Shown: positions 6,549 through 15,683 of the stretch, piece after piece
Numbering within the stretch: the stretch's first letter is position 1
Layout: each line of letters begins with the position of its first letter
DNA from: an uncultured Oscillospiraceae bacterium
Lineage (GTDB): Bacteria; Bacillota; Clostridia; Oscillospirales; Oscillospiraceae
Reading direction: 5' to 3'
Assembly: GCA_947627325.1 (NCBI GenBank)
Contig: CANQVO010000009.1
Span: forward strand, 1 to 64,000
DNA: 64,000 nt
Program-made: the position numbers and the translations under genes
Notes under the pieces: model-generated
Databases searched by the model: none
Told to the model about the DNA's origin: nothing
Seen by the model: the letters and a program-made list of their open reading frames with translations, nothing else

Positions 6549-8105
6549 TTATTTGGCGTACTCGATGACGCGGGTCTCCCGGAGGACGTTGACCTTGATC
6601 TGGCCGGGGTATTCCAGCTCCTCCTCGATCTTCTTGGCGATGTCCCGGGCCAGGAGGACCATCTGGTCCTCGCTGACCTTCTCCGGGGCCACCATGATGC
6701 GGACCTCCCGGCCCGCCTGGATGGCGAAGGACTTGTCCACCCCGGGGAAGGAGGAGGTGACCTCCTCCAGCTTCTCCAGCCGCTTGATGTAGTTCTCCAC
6801 GTTCTCCCGCCGGGCGCCGGGGCGGGCGGCGGAGATGGCGTCGGCGGCCTGGACCAGACAGGCGATGATGGTCTTGGGCTCCACGTCGTTGTGGTGGGCC
6901 TCGATGGCGTGGACCACCGCCTCGTTCTCGTGGTACTTCCGGGCCAGCTCCACGCCGATCTGGACGTGGGAGCCCTCCACCTCGTGGTCGATGGACTTGC
7001 CCAGGTCGTGGAGCAGACCGGCCCGCTTGGCGGTGGCCACGTCCGCGCCGATCTCGGCGGCCAGCAGACCGGCCACGTGGCAGACCTCGATGGAGTGGCT
7101 CAGCACGTTCTGGCCGTAGCTGGTGCGGTACTTCATCCGGCCCAGGAGCTTGACCAGCTCCGGGTGCAGGCCGTGGACATTCGTCTCAAAGATGGCCCGC
7201 TCCCCCTCGGCCTTGATGGTGGCGTCCACCTCCCGCTTGGCCTTCTCCACCATCTCCTCGATGCGGGCGGGGTGGATGCGCCCGTCCTGGATCAGTTTCT
7301 CCAGGGCGATGCGGGCGATCTCCCGGCGGACGGGGTCGAAGCAGGAGACGGTGATGGCCTCCGGGGTGTCGTCGATGATCAGGTCCACCCCGGTCATGGT
7401 CTCCAGGGTGCGGATGTTCCGGCCCTCCCGGCCGATGATGCGGCCCTTCAGGTCGTCGTTGGGCAGGGGGACCACCGACACGGTGGCCTCCGCCACGTGG
7501 TCGGCGGCGCAACGCTGGATGGCAAGGGAGATGATCTCCTTGGCGGTGGCGTCCGCCTCCTCCTTGGCCCGGGTCTCGATCTCCTTGACCTTCAAGGCCG
7601 CCTCGTGGGTGACGTCCTGTTCCAACTGATCCAGCAGGAATTTCTTGGCCTCCTCAGCGGTGAAGCCGGAGATGCGCTCCAGCTCGGTGAGCTCCTGGGC
7701 CTTCAGGGCCTCCAGCTCCTCCCGCTGGCTCTCCAGAGCCTCCTGTTTGGCCTGGATGGCCTCCTCTTTTTTCTCCACATTTTCCAGCTTTTTGTCCAGG
7801 TTTTCCTCCTTTTGCTGGAGGCGGTTTTCCTGCTTTTGCAGTTCGGCCCGGCGCTCTTTCACCTCGGCCTCGTGGTCGTTGCGGGCCTTGAGGATCTCCT
7901 CTTTGGCCTCTACCAGGGCTTCGCGTTTCTTGCTCTCGGCGGATTTGATGGCGTCGTTGATGATGCGCTTGGCCTCCTCCTCGGCGGAGCCGATCTCCCG
8001 CTCCGCGGAGGACTTGCGGCGGGCGATGCCCACGGGAACGCCCACAACGATGCCCACCAAGAGACACGCGACGCCGATGGCGATGGCGATCGCAATAGAT
8101 ATCAT
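6549..8105 (-). CDS. rny: Ribonuclease Y
   Basis: RNase Y is the membrane-anchored endoribonuclease that initiates mRNA decay in Firmicutes. The 518-residue product has the full family layout: an N-terminal transmembrane helix (residues 2-27), a long charged coiled coil (about 30-180), a KH domain with [15 protein letters not shown] (about 215-230), and an HD domain (about 330-430) with the metal-binding HD pair in [19 protein letters not shown] and a downstream HH in EAHHND. The length is normal for the family. It is transcribed alone, with its own promoter (8164-8191) and terminator. Confidence 0.97.
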   Translation of the reverse strand: MISIAIAIAIGVACLLVGIVVGVPVGIARRKSSAEREIGSAEEEAKRIINDAIKSAESKKREALVEAKEEILKARNDHEAEVKERRAELQKQENRLQQKEENLDKKLENVEKKEEAIQAKQEALESQREELEALKAQELTELERISGFTAEEAKKFLLDQLEQDVTHEAALKVKEIETRAKEEADATAKEIISLAIQRCAADHVAEATVSVVPLPNDDLKGRIIGREGRNIRTLETMTGVDLIIDDTPEAITVSCFDPVRREIARIALEKLIQDGRIHPARIEEMVEKAKREVDATIKAEGERAIFETNVHGLHPELVKLLGRMKYRTSYGQNVLSHSIEVCHVAGLLAAEIGADVATAKRAGLLHDLGKSIDHEVEGSHVQIGVELARKYHENEAVVHAIEAHHNDVEPKTIIACLVQAADAISAARPGARRENVENYIKRLEKLEEVTSSFPGVDKSFAIQAGREVRIMVAPEKVSEDQMVLLARDIAKKIEEELEYPGQIKVNVLRETRVIEYAK

Positions 8106-8163
8106 GTCGTCTTGTTACACCTCTGCTTTCCTTGATTTTTTTGTCAGTCCAGCCTATGCGGCC

Positions 8164-8191
8164 AGTATAATAGACCAAATTACATTGTAAA
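8164..8191 (-). promoter_or_regulatory. Promoter of rny
   Basis: On the minus strand TTTACA (8186-8191) and TATACT (8164-8169) have a 16-nt spacer, about 50 nt ahead of the rny start. Confidence 0.75.
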
Positions 8192-8233
8192 GCAGGCGGC
8201 CGCCGATGTCAAGGCAAAAATCCGCCGGGGCAG

Positions 8234-8260
8234 AAAACAGGCGGCTCCTGGGAGCCGCCT
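8234..8260 (-). terminator. Terminator of the deaminase gene
   Basis: AGGCGGCTCC (8239-8248) pairs with GGAGCCGCCT (8251-8260). On the minus strand the stem is followed by GTTTTC, directly after the stop codon. Confidence 0.8.
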
Positions 8261-8267
8261 GGCGGGT

Positions 8268-8753
8268 TCAACAGCAGGGCTGGGGCAGGCTGTCGTCCTC
8301 CCGGATCCAGTCCTCCACGTGGACCACCCGGTAGTCGTCCGGGGTGTCCCGGATGATGACCTGGGCGATGCCGGCGTTGATGATAAGGCGGCGGCACATG
8401 GTGCAGGAGGTGGAGTTGGGGATAAGGGCCCCGGTCTGAGGGTCCCGGCAGGCCAGGTACAGCGTGCCGCCCAGGGTGTCCCGCCGGGCGGCGGAGATGA
8501 TGCAGTTGGCCTCGGCGTGGACACTGCGGCACAGCTCGTACCGCTCCCCGGAGGGGATCTTCATGGCCTCCCGGGTGCAGTGGCCCAGGTCGGCGCAGTT
8601 TTTCCGGCCACGGGGCGCGCCGTTGTAGCCGGTGGAGATGATCTCGTCGTTGCGGACCAGGATGGCGCCGTAGCACCGGCGCAGGCAGGTGGAGCGCTCG
8701 GCCACCGTCTGGGCGATGTCCAGGTAGTAGTTGACCTTGTCCCGTCTGTCCAT
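8268..8753 (-). CDS. dCMP deaminase / ComEB-like cytidylate deaminase
   Basis: This 161-residue zinc-dependent deaminase of the deoxycytidylate deaminase family would convert dCMP to dUMP for thymidylate synthesis. The catalytic zinc motif is intact: HAEANCI (His and Glu, about residues 79-84) and the Cys pair in SCTMC (about 117-121). An N-terminal Cys-rich stretch (STCLRRCYGAILV, GRKNCADLGHC) matches dCMP deaminases with an extra structural zinc site. AAGGAGGGGG lies upstream of the ATG. thyA elsewhere in the window would use the product. ComEB is a close alternative name, as comEA/comEC are not seen here. Confidence 0.88.
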   Translation of the reverse strand: MDRRDKVNYYLDIAQTVAERSTCLRRCYGAILVRNDEIISTGYNGAPRGRKNCADLGHCTREAMKIPSGERYELCRSVHAEANCIISAARRDTLGGTLYLACRDPQTGALIPNSTSCTMCRRLIINAGIAQVIIRDTPDDYRVVHVEDWIREDDSLPQPCC

Positions 8754-8898
8754 GGGGACCCCCTCCTTTTTGGTGGGCTTTTCCTTATTATACAGGTCTT
8801 TCCCCCCTTTCGCAAGGGAATTTACACATTGTTCAAATTTTGGTCACGGAACGGACAAGGGCGGGGGCTACCATAAAACAGAAAGGAGTGCTGGGAGC

Positions 8899-9078
8899 AT
8901 GGATGGGTTGCGGAAATGGCAGAGCCGGTGGCGTGGGGTCTACATGAAGTGCACCGACAGGTCCCACAAGTATTTTCGCTGTCCCGCCTGTGGCCAGCCC
9001 CTCCGGGTCCCCCGTGGGGCGGGGAAGATCTGGGTCACTTGCCGCGCCTGTGGCGCCGGCTTTGAACAGCACAGCTGA
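8899..9078 (+). CDS. Zinc-ribbon miniprotein
   Basis: This 59-residue basic protein contains two CxxC knuckles, RCPACGQPLRVP and VTCRACGAGFE, that form a treble-clef or zinc-ribbon-like site (residues 30-56). The N-terminal half is rich in Trp and Arg. AAAGGAG lies upstream of the ATG at 8899; a longer upstream frame exists but crosses the deaminase promoter region. It is transcribed divergently from the deaminase gene. Similar tiny zinc ribbons occur next to many Firmicute genes without an assigned role. It could bind nucleic acid, but nothing proves this. Confidence 0.65.
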   Translation: MDGLRKWQSRWRGVYMKCTDRSHKYFRCPACGQPLRVPRGAGKIWVTCRACGAGFEQHS

Positions 9079-9115
9079 GCGCCCGCCCCGGCGGGATACG
9101 GAACCAGAACGGCAC

Positions 9116-9150
9116 AAAAAACCAGGGCCCGTCCGGGAGGACGGGCCCTG
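9116..9150 (-). terminator. Terminator of cinA
   Basis: A perfect 12-bp stem, CAGGGCCCGTCC (9123-9134) with GGACGGGCCCTG (9139-9150), has a 4-nt loop. Six T follow on the minus strand. Confidence 0.9.
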
Positions 9151-9155
9151 TTCGC

Positions 9156-10427
9156 TTAAAAGACCAGGTTTAGTTCCAGAGGCAGGCCGCCCAGGTGGCG
9201 GCGCAGGAGGTCGAAGGCGTGGTGGGCGGCGCAGACGCGGACCCGCTCCCGGGTCATGCTCCGGTCCGCCCGGCGGCAGAAGGTCCCCTGGGGGGTGGAC
9301 AGGGCGATGAACACCAGCCCCACCGGGTTGCCCCGGTCGTCCGGGTCGGGGCCGGCCACGCCGGTGGTGGCCACGGCCAGGTCGCTGTCAAAGGCCCGCC
9401 GGGCCCCCTCCGCCATGGCGACGGCCACCTCCCGGCTCACCGCGCCGTACTGGTCCAGCAGTTCCTGGGGCACGCCCAGGAGGGCGGCCTTGGCTTGGCT
9501 CCAGTAGGTCACCGCGCCCCCCTTGAACACCGCCGACGCCCCGGGCAGGTCGGTGAGGCGCTTGGCGATGAGGCCGCCGGTGCAGCTCTCCGCGCAGGAG
9601 AGGGTGAGGCCCTTGGCCCGCAGTTCCGCCAGGACCACCTCTTCCAGGCTGGACACGTCCGCGCCGTAGACCAGGTCCCCCAGCTTGGCTCGCACCTCCG
9701 CCTCCACCGGGGCGATGAGGGCCCGGGCCTCCGCCTCATCGGCGGCCTTGGCGGTGATGCGGAGCTCCACCTCCCCGGTCTTGGCGTAGGGGGCCAGGGT
9801 GGGGTTGGTCAGGGCGTCCATCCGCGCCCGGAACAGTTGCTCCACCGCCGACTCCCCCATGCCGAACACCCGCAGGGAGCGGGAGAGGATCACCTCCCCC
9901 GACAGGGCCTGGAGGTAGGGGGCCACCCGGTGGGTGAACATGGGGCGGCACTCGCTGGGCGGGCCGGGGAGCATGACCACGTGGCGGCCCTCCGATTCAA
10001 AGATGCACCCCGGGGCGGTGCCCCAGTCGTTTTGCAGGATGACACACCCCTCGGGCAGCATGGCCTGTTGGAGGTTGTTCTCCGGCATCTGGCCGGTGTG
10101 GAGCCGGCGTTCAAAGTAGTCCCGGATGCGCTGGGCGCTGACCGGGTCGAAGACCAGCTTTTTGCCAAAGGCCCGGGCCAGGGTCTGCTTGGTCAGGTCG
10201 TCGCAGGTGGGGCCCAGGCCGCCGGTGGTGATGAGGATGTCCGAGCGGGACTTAGCCAGCTCCACCGCCCGCTCCAGCCGCTCCGGGTTGTCCCCCACCA
10301 CCGTCTGGTAGTAGACGTTGATCCCCAGAGCGGAGAGCTCCTGGCACAGAAACTGTGCGTCGGTGTTCAAGATCTCCCCCAGCAAAAGCTCCGTCCCCAC
10401 GCATAGGATCTCAGCGGTATAGGACAT
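9156..10427 (-). CDS. cinA: CinA, nicotinamide-nucleotide amidohydrolase family
   Basis: This 423-residue two-domain protein fits CinA. Residues 1-170 form a molybdopterin-binding-like (MoCF) domain with EILCVGTELLLGEILNTDAQ and ITTGGLGPTCDDLT. Residues 255-415 form the C-terminal amidase domain, with AESCTGGLIAKRLTDLPGAS and TGVAGPD. Homologues recycle nicotinamide mononucleotide to NaMN, and some carry an ADP-ribose pyrophosphatase activity in the first domain; in competent bacteria the gene is competence-inducible. GGGAGG precedes the ATG. It is transcribed alone with a strong terminator. Confidence 0.95.
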   Translation of the reverse strand: MSYTAEILCVGTELLLGEILNTDAQFLCQELSALGINVYYQTVVGDNPERLERAVELAKSRSDILITTGGLGPTCDDLTKQTLARAFGKKLVFDPVSAQRIRDYFERRLHTGQMPENNLQQAMLPEGCVILQNDWGTAPGCIFESEGRHVVMLPGPPSECRPMFTHRVAPYLQALSGEVILSRSLRVFGMGESAVEQLFRARMDALTNPTLAPYAKTGEVELRITAKAADEAEARALIAPVEAEVRAKLGDLVYGADVSSLEEVVLAELRAKGLTLSCAESCTGGLIAKRLTDLPGASAVFKGGAVTYWSQAKAALLGVPQELLDQYGAVSREVAVAMAEGARRAFDSDLAVATTGVAGPDPDDRGNPVGLVFIALSTPQGTFCRRADRSMTRERVRVCAAHHAFDLLRRHLGGLPLELNLVF

Positions 10428-10492
10428 GGCATGGGCCTCCCTTCAGACGATGCGACCGCCCCCGCGCCCTCGGCGGGGGTGTGCGTGCTGAT

Positions 10493-10612
10493 ATTATACC
10501 ACATCCGCTTTAGCGGTGTGGTATAATTTGCCATCCTTTGCGGTTTCGCCCGTAGGGCGGGAGCAAAGGCGGCATCAAATCGGTATAATAGCCGCTTTGC
10601 GGCTATTATACC
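10493..10612. repeat. Cluster of three palindromic hairpins
   Basis: Three hairpins lie back to back in the 307-bp gap. Hairpin 1 (10493-10527) has an 11-bp stem ending in ATTATACCACA/TGTGGTATAAT. Hairpin 2 (10535-10569) has CCTTTGC/GCAAAGG around an inner CGCCC/GGGCG. Hairpin 3 (10582-10612) has a perfect 14-bp stem, GGTATAATAGCCGC, with a 3-nt loop. Hairpins 1 and 3 contain TATAAT-like boxes in both orientations. The rest of the gap (10428-10492 and 10613-10734) shows nothing I can name apart from the next ribosome binding site. Confidence 0.85.
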
Positions 10613-10734
10613 TCAGACGGCGGGAAAAGTATAGACGAAAGTAACACGCCGGGGCGGGGAGGTGGACATCGCATTGGTCGTGTGGTATGCTGTAAAATAC
10701 CCGGTAGGTCAGAATTTGGCGGCGGAGGGGCTTT

Positions 10735-11202
10735 GTGATGACGAAAATGTGGAGAAAGAAATTCAAAGAGGTCATTGGGGAGATGGCGGCGTATGGGGAG
10801 AGGGCAAACCGGGGCGCGGGGAGACGGGAGCTGGCCGCGCTGAGGGAAAAGATCGCGGAGGAATTTCAGGTAGACCTGCCCAAAGAGTACCTGGCGCTGT
10901 TGAAAAGGGTCAACGGCATAGAGTATAACGGCTTTATCCTCTATGGCGTGGATGAAGAACTGCTGAAAAAAGCGCCGGAACAGAGCGTGGACGGACTGAT
11001 GGAGATGAATCAGACCTGGCGGGAAAACCAGTGGGAGAGGCCCTGGCTCTTCCTGGGGGAGAGCGGCGTGGGCTGGTATGTGTACGACCCCGCGGCGCGA
11101 AAGTACTATGAATTAGACAACCCCTCGGGGACGGTGTGCGAGGAGTTTTCCGACCTGGGCGCTATGCTGGAAAAGCTGTTCGCGGACGCGCTGCTGTCCT
11201 AG
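10735..11202 (+). CDS. SMI1/KNR4 (SUKH) family protein, YrhA-like
   Basis: This 155-residue soluble protein has the SUKH fold pattern. An N-terminal helix is followed by VDLPKEYLALLKRVNGIEYNG (about residues 48-68), the typical P-x-x-Y-x-x-x-L-x-x-x-NG signature. Then come LYGVDEELL and a conserved WLFLGESGVGWYVYD segment (about 102-117). SUKH proteins often serve as immunity proteins for polymorphic toxins, but no toxin gene lies beside it here. GTG at 10735 or ATG at 10738 could start it; GGCGGAGGGG lies upstream. The cluster of palindromes in front may belong to its regulation or to an earlier insertion. Confidence 0.8.
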   Translation: MMTKMWRKKFKEVIGEMAAYGERANRGAGRRELAALREKIAEEFQVDLPKEYLALLKRVNGIEYNGFILYGVDEELLKKAPEQSVDGLMEMNQTWRENQWERPWLFLGESGVGWYVYDPAARKYYELDNPSGTVCEEFSDLGAMLEKLFADALLS

Positions 11203-11247
11203 CGCGGAGGTGGGCGTCCATGCGGAATTTGTAGAAACAAAGGCGTG

Positions 11248-11276
11248 AAAAAGCCCCGGGGGTGGCCCCGGGGCTT
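11248..11276 (-). terminator. Terminator of thiI
   Basis: AAGCCCCGGGG (11251-11261) pairs with CCCCGGGGCTT (11266-11276), and a T run follows on the minus strand right after the thiI stop. Confidence 0.88.
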
Positions 11277-11280
11277 GGTT

Positions 11281-12462
11281 TTACTGCTTTTCCGGGTTGA
11301 AGTAGAACCGCTCGATGCCGTCTACGGCCTCGGCCACCAGGGCGGGCACGTCCAGGCCGGACTCGGCGGCTTCCACCTCCTCCAACTGGGGGCGGGTGCG
11401 GGGGTGCTTGGGGGTGAAGACGGTACAGCAGTCCTCGTAGGGGAGGATGGAGATGTCAAAGGTGTCGATCTTCCGGGCCACCCGGACGATCTCCTCCTTG
11501 TCCATGCCGATGAGGGGGCGGAAGACGGGCAGGGTGCACACCGCGTTGGTACAGGCCATGGCCTGCATGGTCTGGCTGGCCACCTGGCCCAGGCTCTCCC
11601 CGGTGATGAGGGCGCCGCAGCCGGTGCGCTGGGCCACCTGCTCGGCGATCCGCATCATAAAGCGGCGCATGACCAGGGTGAAATACTCCTCCGGCACCAC
11701 CCGGCGCATCTCCTCCTGGATCTTGGTGAAGGGGACCACGTGGACGGTGAGGCGGCCGCACCAGGGCACCAGCTTCCGGGTCAGGTCGAAGACCTTCTCC
11801 TTGGCGGCCTCGGAGGTGTAGGGGTAGGAGAAGAAGTGGACCATCTCCAGCCCCAGGCCCCGCTTGGTCATCATCCAGGCGGCGGCGGGGGAGTCGATCC
11901 CCCCGGAGAGCAGACACACCGCCCGGCCCCCCATGCCCACGGGCAGACCCCCCGCCCCGGGGTCGGGGTCGGTGTGGACGTAGGCGGCGTAGTCCCGGAC
12001 CTCCAGGTAGACGGTGAGTTCCGGGTGGTGCACGTCCACCTTCAGGTGGGGGAAGGCCTCCTGGAGCTCCCCGCCCACGTACTGGCTCAGCTGGATGGAG
12101 GTCATGGGGAAGGACTTGTCGGAGCGCTTGGACTCCACCTTAAAACTCTTGGCGGCGCGGAGCTTGTCGGCCAGGTACACCTTGGCCGCCTCTAACATGG
12201 CGTCCTTGTCCTTGGCGCAGGGGTAACTCCGGGCCAGGCCCGCCACGCCGAACAGCCGCTCCATGGCCGCGTAGGCCCCGTCCATGTCGCAGGTGTCGTC
12301 CAGGGGCTCTACGTAGGCGGTGGACTGGCGGGTGTAGACGTTGAACCGACCGTGGGGCCGGAGCCGACGGCGGGCGTTGTGCATCAGCTTTTCCTCAAAA
12401 CTCCGGCGGTTGGCCCCCTTCAGGACCATCTCCCCCAGCTTGAGCAGGATCGTCTCTTTCAT
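11281..12462 (-). CDS. thiI: tRNA 4-thiouridine synthase ThiI
   Basis: ThiI adenylates U8 of tRNA and inserts sulfur; in some bacteria it also feeds thiazole synthesis. The 393-residue protein has an N-terminal ferredoxin-like region and a THUMP domain (residues 55-165). The PP-loop pyrophosphatase domain follows, with LLSGGIDSPAAAWMM (about 183-197). The length matches Gram-positive ThiI without a C-terminal rhodanese domain, so sulfur is probably supplied by another carrier. No cysteine desulfurase gene is adjacent, unlike in many Firmicutes. comM lies 41 nt upstream on the same strand, so the two are probably co-transcribed. Confidence 0.95.
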   Translation of the reverse strand: MKETILLKLGEMVLKGANRRSFEEKLMHNARRRLRPHGRFNVYTRQSTAYVEPLDDTCDMDGAYAAMERLFGVAGLARSYPCAKDKDAMLEAAKVYLADKLRAAKSFKVESKRSDKSFPMTSIQLSQYVGGELQEAFPHLKVDVHHPELTVYLEVRDYAAYVHTDPDPGAGGLPVGMGGRAVCLLSGGIDSPAAAWMMTKRGLGLEMVHFFSYPYTSEAAKEKVFDLTRKLVPWCGRLTVHVVPFTKIQEEMRRVVPEEYFTLVMRRFMMRIAEQVAQRTGCGALITGESLGQVASQTMQAMACTNAVCTLPVFRPLIGMDKEEIVRVARKIDTFDISILPYEDCCTVFTPKHPRTRPQLEEVEAAESGLDVPALVAEAVDGIERFYFNPEKQ

Positions 12463-12503
12463 GGCAAAAACCTCTCGTATTTACTTCTGGACGGCGAAAA
12501 CCG

Positions 12504-14030
12504 TTACTTCTCCATCCAGGTGGCGGGCTGGCGGTACTGCAGGGCCTCGGCCAGGTGCTCCGGGGCGATGGTCTCCGCGCCGTCCAGGTCGGCGATGGTC
12601 CGGGCCACCCGGAGGATGCGGTCGTAGCCCCGGGCGGTGAGGCCCAGCCGCTCGTAGGCCCCCTTCATCATGGCCTGGCACGGCTCGTCCAGGGCACAGC
12701 AGTCCTTCAACTCGTCCGGGCCCAGCTGGGCGTTGCAGGGGGGACCCGCGGGGCCGAAGCGGTCCACCTGCCGGGCCCGGGCGGCGTTTACTCTTTGTCG
12801 AATTTCGGCGGATGATTCCTCTTTGTGTTCTTTCGCGGCCAGCTCCTCAAACTCCAGGGCGGGGACCTCGATGAAGAGATCGATGCGGTCCAGGAGGGGG
12901 CCGGAGAGTTTTTCGGTGTACTTTTTCACCGCCGCCTCGGTGCACTTGCACCGGCCGGAGGGGTGGCCGTACCAGCCGCACTTGCAGGGGTTCATGGCGC
13001 ACACCAGCATAAAACGGCTGGGGAAGGTCTCGGTGGCGGTGGCGCGGCTGATCTGCACCCGGCCCTCCTCCAGGGGCTGGCGGAGGACCTCGATGACGTC
13101 CTTGTGGAACTCGGGCAGTTCGTCCAGAAAGAGGACGCCGTTGTGGGCCAGGGAGATCTCCCCGGGCCGGGGCAGGGGGTTGCCGCCCCCGGCCATGCCC
13201 ATGCTGGAGATGGTGTGGTGGGGGTTGCGGAAGGGCCGCTGGGAGATCAGGGGCTCCTGGGCGGTGGTGAGGCCCAGGACGGAGTAGATCTCCGTGGTGG
13301 CCAGGCTCTCGGCCAGGGTCATGTCCGGCAGGATGGAGGGCAGGCGGCGGGCCAGCATACTCTTGCCGCTGCCCGGCGGGCCGGACATGAGCAGGTTGTG
13401 GCCCCCCGCGGCGGCGATCTCCAGCGCCCGCTTGGCGGCGTGCTGGCCCTTCACCTGGGCGAAGTCCGGGGTCTCCCGGGCCTGGGGGGCGGGGGTCCAG
13501 GCCGGGGCGGGGGGGATGAGCTCCTCCCCCCGGAGGTGACGGGCCAGCTGTTCCAGGGACTCCACCGGGTAGACCGCCATCTCCCCGGCCAGGGTGGCCT
13601 CCGCGGCGGAGTCGGCGGGGACGTAGAGGGCCTTGAGCCCCGCCCGCCGGGCGGCCATGGCCATGGGGAGCATCCCGGGGATGGGCCGGAGCTGGCCGGT
13701 GAGGGAGATCTCCCCCACAAAGGCCGCGTCCTCCGCCGGGGCGGGGAGTTGACCGGCGTCGGTGAGGATGCCCACCAGGATGGGCAGGTCGTACACCGTG
13801 CCCGCCTTCCGCCGGTCCGCGGGGGCCAGGTTGACGGTGATGCGGGAGACGGGGAAGGTGAAGCCGCAGTTCTTGATGGCGGCCCGGACCCGGTCCCGTG
13901 CCTCCTTCACCGCCGTGTCCGGCAGGCCCACTACGTCAAAGTTGGGCAGGCCCCCGGACAGGTCCACCTCGGTGGTCACCGGGTAGCCCGTCACCCCCTG
14001 GAGCCCCAGGGACATGACCCGACAAGCCAT
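12504..14030 (-). CDS. comM: YifB/ComM family Mg-chelatase-like AAA+ ATPase
   Basis: This 508-residue protein is a hexameric helicase-type AAA+ of the ComM/YifB family; ComM in naturally competent bacteria promotes branch migration during integration of taken-up DNA. The N-terminal ChlI-like domain (1-165) is followed by a Walker A GPPGSGKSMLARRLP (about 218-232), a Walker B LFLDELPEF (about 299-307), and the C-terminal Mg-chelatase domain (about 410-500). A Cys-rich insert, NPCKCGWYGHPSGRCKC (about 347-363), suggests a zinc site. It is upstream of and same-strand with thiI. Confidence 0.93.
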   Translation of the reverse strand: MACRVMSLGLQGVTGYPVTTEVDLSGGLPNFDVVGLPDTAVKEARDRVRAAIKNCGFTFPVSRITVNLAPADRRKAGTVYDLPILVGILTDAGQLPAPAEDAAFVGEISLTGQLRPIPGMLPMAMAARRAGLKALYVPADSAAEATLAGEMAVYPVESLEQLARHLRGEELIPPAPAWTPAPQARETPDFAQVKGQHAAKRALEIAAAGGHNLLMSGPPGSGKSMLARRLPSILPDMTLAESLATTEIYSVLGLTTAQEPLISQRPFRNPHHTISSMGMAGGGNPLPRPGEISLAHNGVLFLDELPEFHKDVIEVLRQPLEEGRVQISRATATETFPSRFMLVCAMNPCKCGWYGHPSGRCKCTEAAVKKYTEKLSGPLLDRIDLFIEVPALEFEELAAKEHKEESSAEIRQRVNAARARQVDRFGPAGPPCNAQLGPDELKDCCALDEPCQAMMKGAYERLGLTARGYDRILRVARTIADLDGAETIAPEHLAEALQYRQPATWMEK

Positions 14031-14119
14031 TTTTCCGCCTCCCCCACGCGTTTTTACCCATTATACGGGATTGCCCCGGGAATTGCAAGCCATTCCGCCC
14101 CGACGCCCGGCCTGGGGAC

Positions 14120-14152
14120 AAAACGGCCGGGGCGCTGACCCGCGCCCCGGCC
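14120..14152 (-). terminator. Terminator of the CorC/HlyC-type gene
   Basis: GGCCGGGGCGC (14125-14135) pairs with GCGCCCCGGCC (14142-14152). On the minus strand GTTTT follows, just after the stop. Confidence 0.85.
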
Positions 14153-14157
14153 CCTGC

Positions 14158-15474
14158 TTAGTCCTTGTCTTTGTCCTTATCCTTATCCTTATCCTTGCCC
14201 TTATCTTTCTCCTTGTCGTCCTCCTCGGGCTCGGTGACCTCCACCCGGATCTCCAGCACCCGGCGGTGCTCCACCTGGGTGACGGTGACGTGGAGGTTTT
14301 CGTAGTCAAAGCTGTCGCCGCTCTCGGGGATGCGGCCGATCTGCTCCAGGACCCAGCCGGAGACGGTGGCGCTGTCGCACTCGCCCTTGAGGGAGAAGAG
14401 GTCGTAGAGGTCGGTGAGGTCGGCGGAGCAGGTGATGGTGTAACTGCCGTCGGGGTTCTTGCGGAAGTTCTCGATGACCTCGTCGTGCTCGTCCCAGATC
14501 TCCCCCACCAGTTCCTCCAGAATGTCCTCCAGGGTGACGATGCCCTCGGTGCCGCCGTACTCGTCCACGATGACGGCCATATGGTTCTTGTTGGCCTGGA
14601 GCACCCGCATGAGGTCGGAGATCTTGGTGTTGGCGGTGGTGCAGATGACCTCCTTGGTGAGGGGTTTTAGGTCCTCCAGCCCCCGGTAGCGGGCGGCGTA
14701 GAAGTCCTTTTCGTGGATGACGCCCACGATGGAGTCGATGGTCTCGTGGTAGACGGGCAGGCGGGAGTACCCGGTCTCGGCAAAGCGGGCGGCCACCTGG
14801 TCGGCGGTGGCGTCGTCGCTGACGGCCTCGATGTCCACCCGGGGGGTGAGGATCTCGCCCACGGCCAGGTCGTCAAACTCGATGGCGGCCCGGATCAGCT
14901 GGCTCTCGTGGGAGTCCAGGCCCCCCTCGTCCTCCGCCTGGGTGACCATGGCGGCCAGCTCCTCGTCGGTGATGCCCTCCTCGGCGGGGGCCTGGAAGAG
15001 CTTGGTCACCCAGTTTTTCAGCCCGGAGAACAGGAAGGACAGGGGGGTGAACAGCTGGGTCAGAAAGGCGATGATGGGGGTGGCGAACATGGCGAAGCCC
15101 TCGGCCCGCTCCTTGGCCATGCTCTTGGGGGTGATCTCCCCGAAAGTGAGGACCAGCAGGGTCATGACCACGGTGGAGGCGGCGGGGCCGGCCTCTCCCA
15201 AGAGGCCGGAGAAGAACACCGTGGCCACGGTGGTGGAGGCGATGTTGACGATGTTGTTGCCGATGAGGATGGTGGTCAGCAGCTTGTCGTAGTTCTCGGT
15301 GAGCTCCAGACAGCGCCGGGCCCGGCGGGCCCGCTTGCCCTCCTCCTCATCCGCCCAGGTGCGTACGCGGATCTTGTTGACGCAGGAGAAGGCGGTCTCG
15401 GTGGCGGAGAAAAAGGCCGAGAGGATGAGCAACACCACAAGGGCGGCCACCATCACGATACTGGGTATGTCCAT
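14158..15474 (-). CDS. CNNM/CorC (hemolysin-C-like) transporter with Lys-Asp tail
   Basis: This 438-residue protein has the HlyC/CorC (CNNM) layout. A DUF21 transmembrane domain (residues 1-170) carries [12 protein letters not shown] and [18 protein letters not shown] pair (about 205-330) contains [12 protein letters not shown] and [20 protein letters not shown]. The CorC_HlyC domain follows (about 345-415). Members are linked to Mg2+ or Co2+ efflux and resistance. The last about 20 residues are a run of alternating Lys and Asp, encoded by a repetitive CTTATC/CTTGTC tract (14160-14215). The tail is hydrophilic and faces the cytoplasm. Confidence 0.9.
   Translation of the reverse strand: MDIPSIVMVAALVVLLILSAFFSATETAFSCVNKIRVRTWADEEEGKRARRARRCLELTENYDKLLTTILIGNNIVNIASTTVATVFFSGLLGEAGPAASTVVMTLLVLTFGEITPKSMAKERAEGFAMFATPIIAFLTQLFTPLSFLFSGLKNWVTKLFQAPAEEGITDEELAAMVTQAEDEGGLDSHESQLIRAAIEFDDLAVGEILTPRVDIEAVSDDATADQVAARFAETGYSRLPVYHETIDSIVGVIHEKDFYAARYRGLEDLKPLTKEVICTTANTKISDLMRVLQANKNHMAVIVDEYGGTEGIVTLEDILEELVGEIWDEHDEVIENFRKNPDGSYTITCSADLTDLYDLFSLKGECDSATVSGWVLEQIGRIPESGDSFDYENLHVTVTQVEHRRVLEIRVEVTEPEEDDKEKDKGKDKDKDKDKDKD
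14160..14215 (-). repeat. Lys-Asp codon microsatellite at the 3' end of the CorC-like gene
   Basis: Tandem 6-bp units of the GATAAG/GACAAG type encode alternating Asp-Lys, with slight variation between units. Slippage here would change tail length without disturbing the frame. Confidence 0.8.
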
Positions 15475-15683
15475 CTGGACAGATCAACTCCTATGTTCCA
15501 AAATTTGACCGGGAGAAATTCCACAAACCGGCCATTGTACAGACAATATAGCACACTTTTCCCCCCAATGCAAGAGGTGGGGAAAAACCTATTGCCACCT
15601 CTCCTTTATTATGGTATACTGTATTTGGTGAACTACCGCCCTATCATCTTCTTCCGGGAACTTTTGGGCAAGGAGTGATCGTT

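Noticed and set aside
6891-8135. Plus-strand ORF of 414 aa across rny
   Set aside because: Antisense shadow of the coiled-coil gene; the opposite strand has a complete RNase Y with all motifs.
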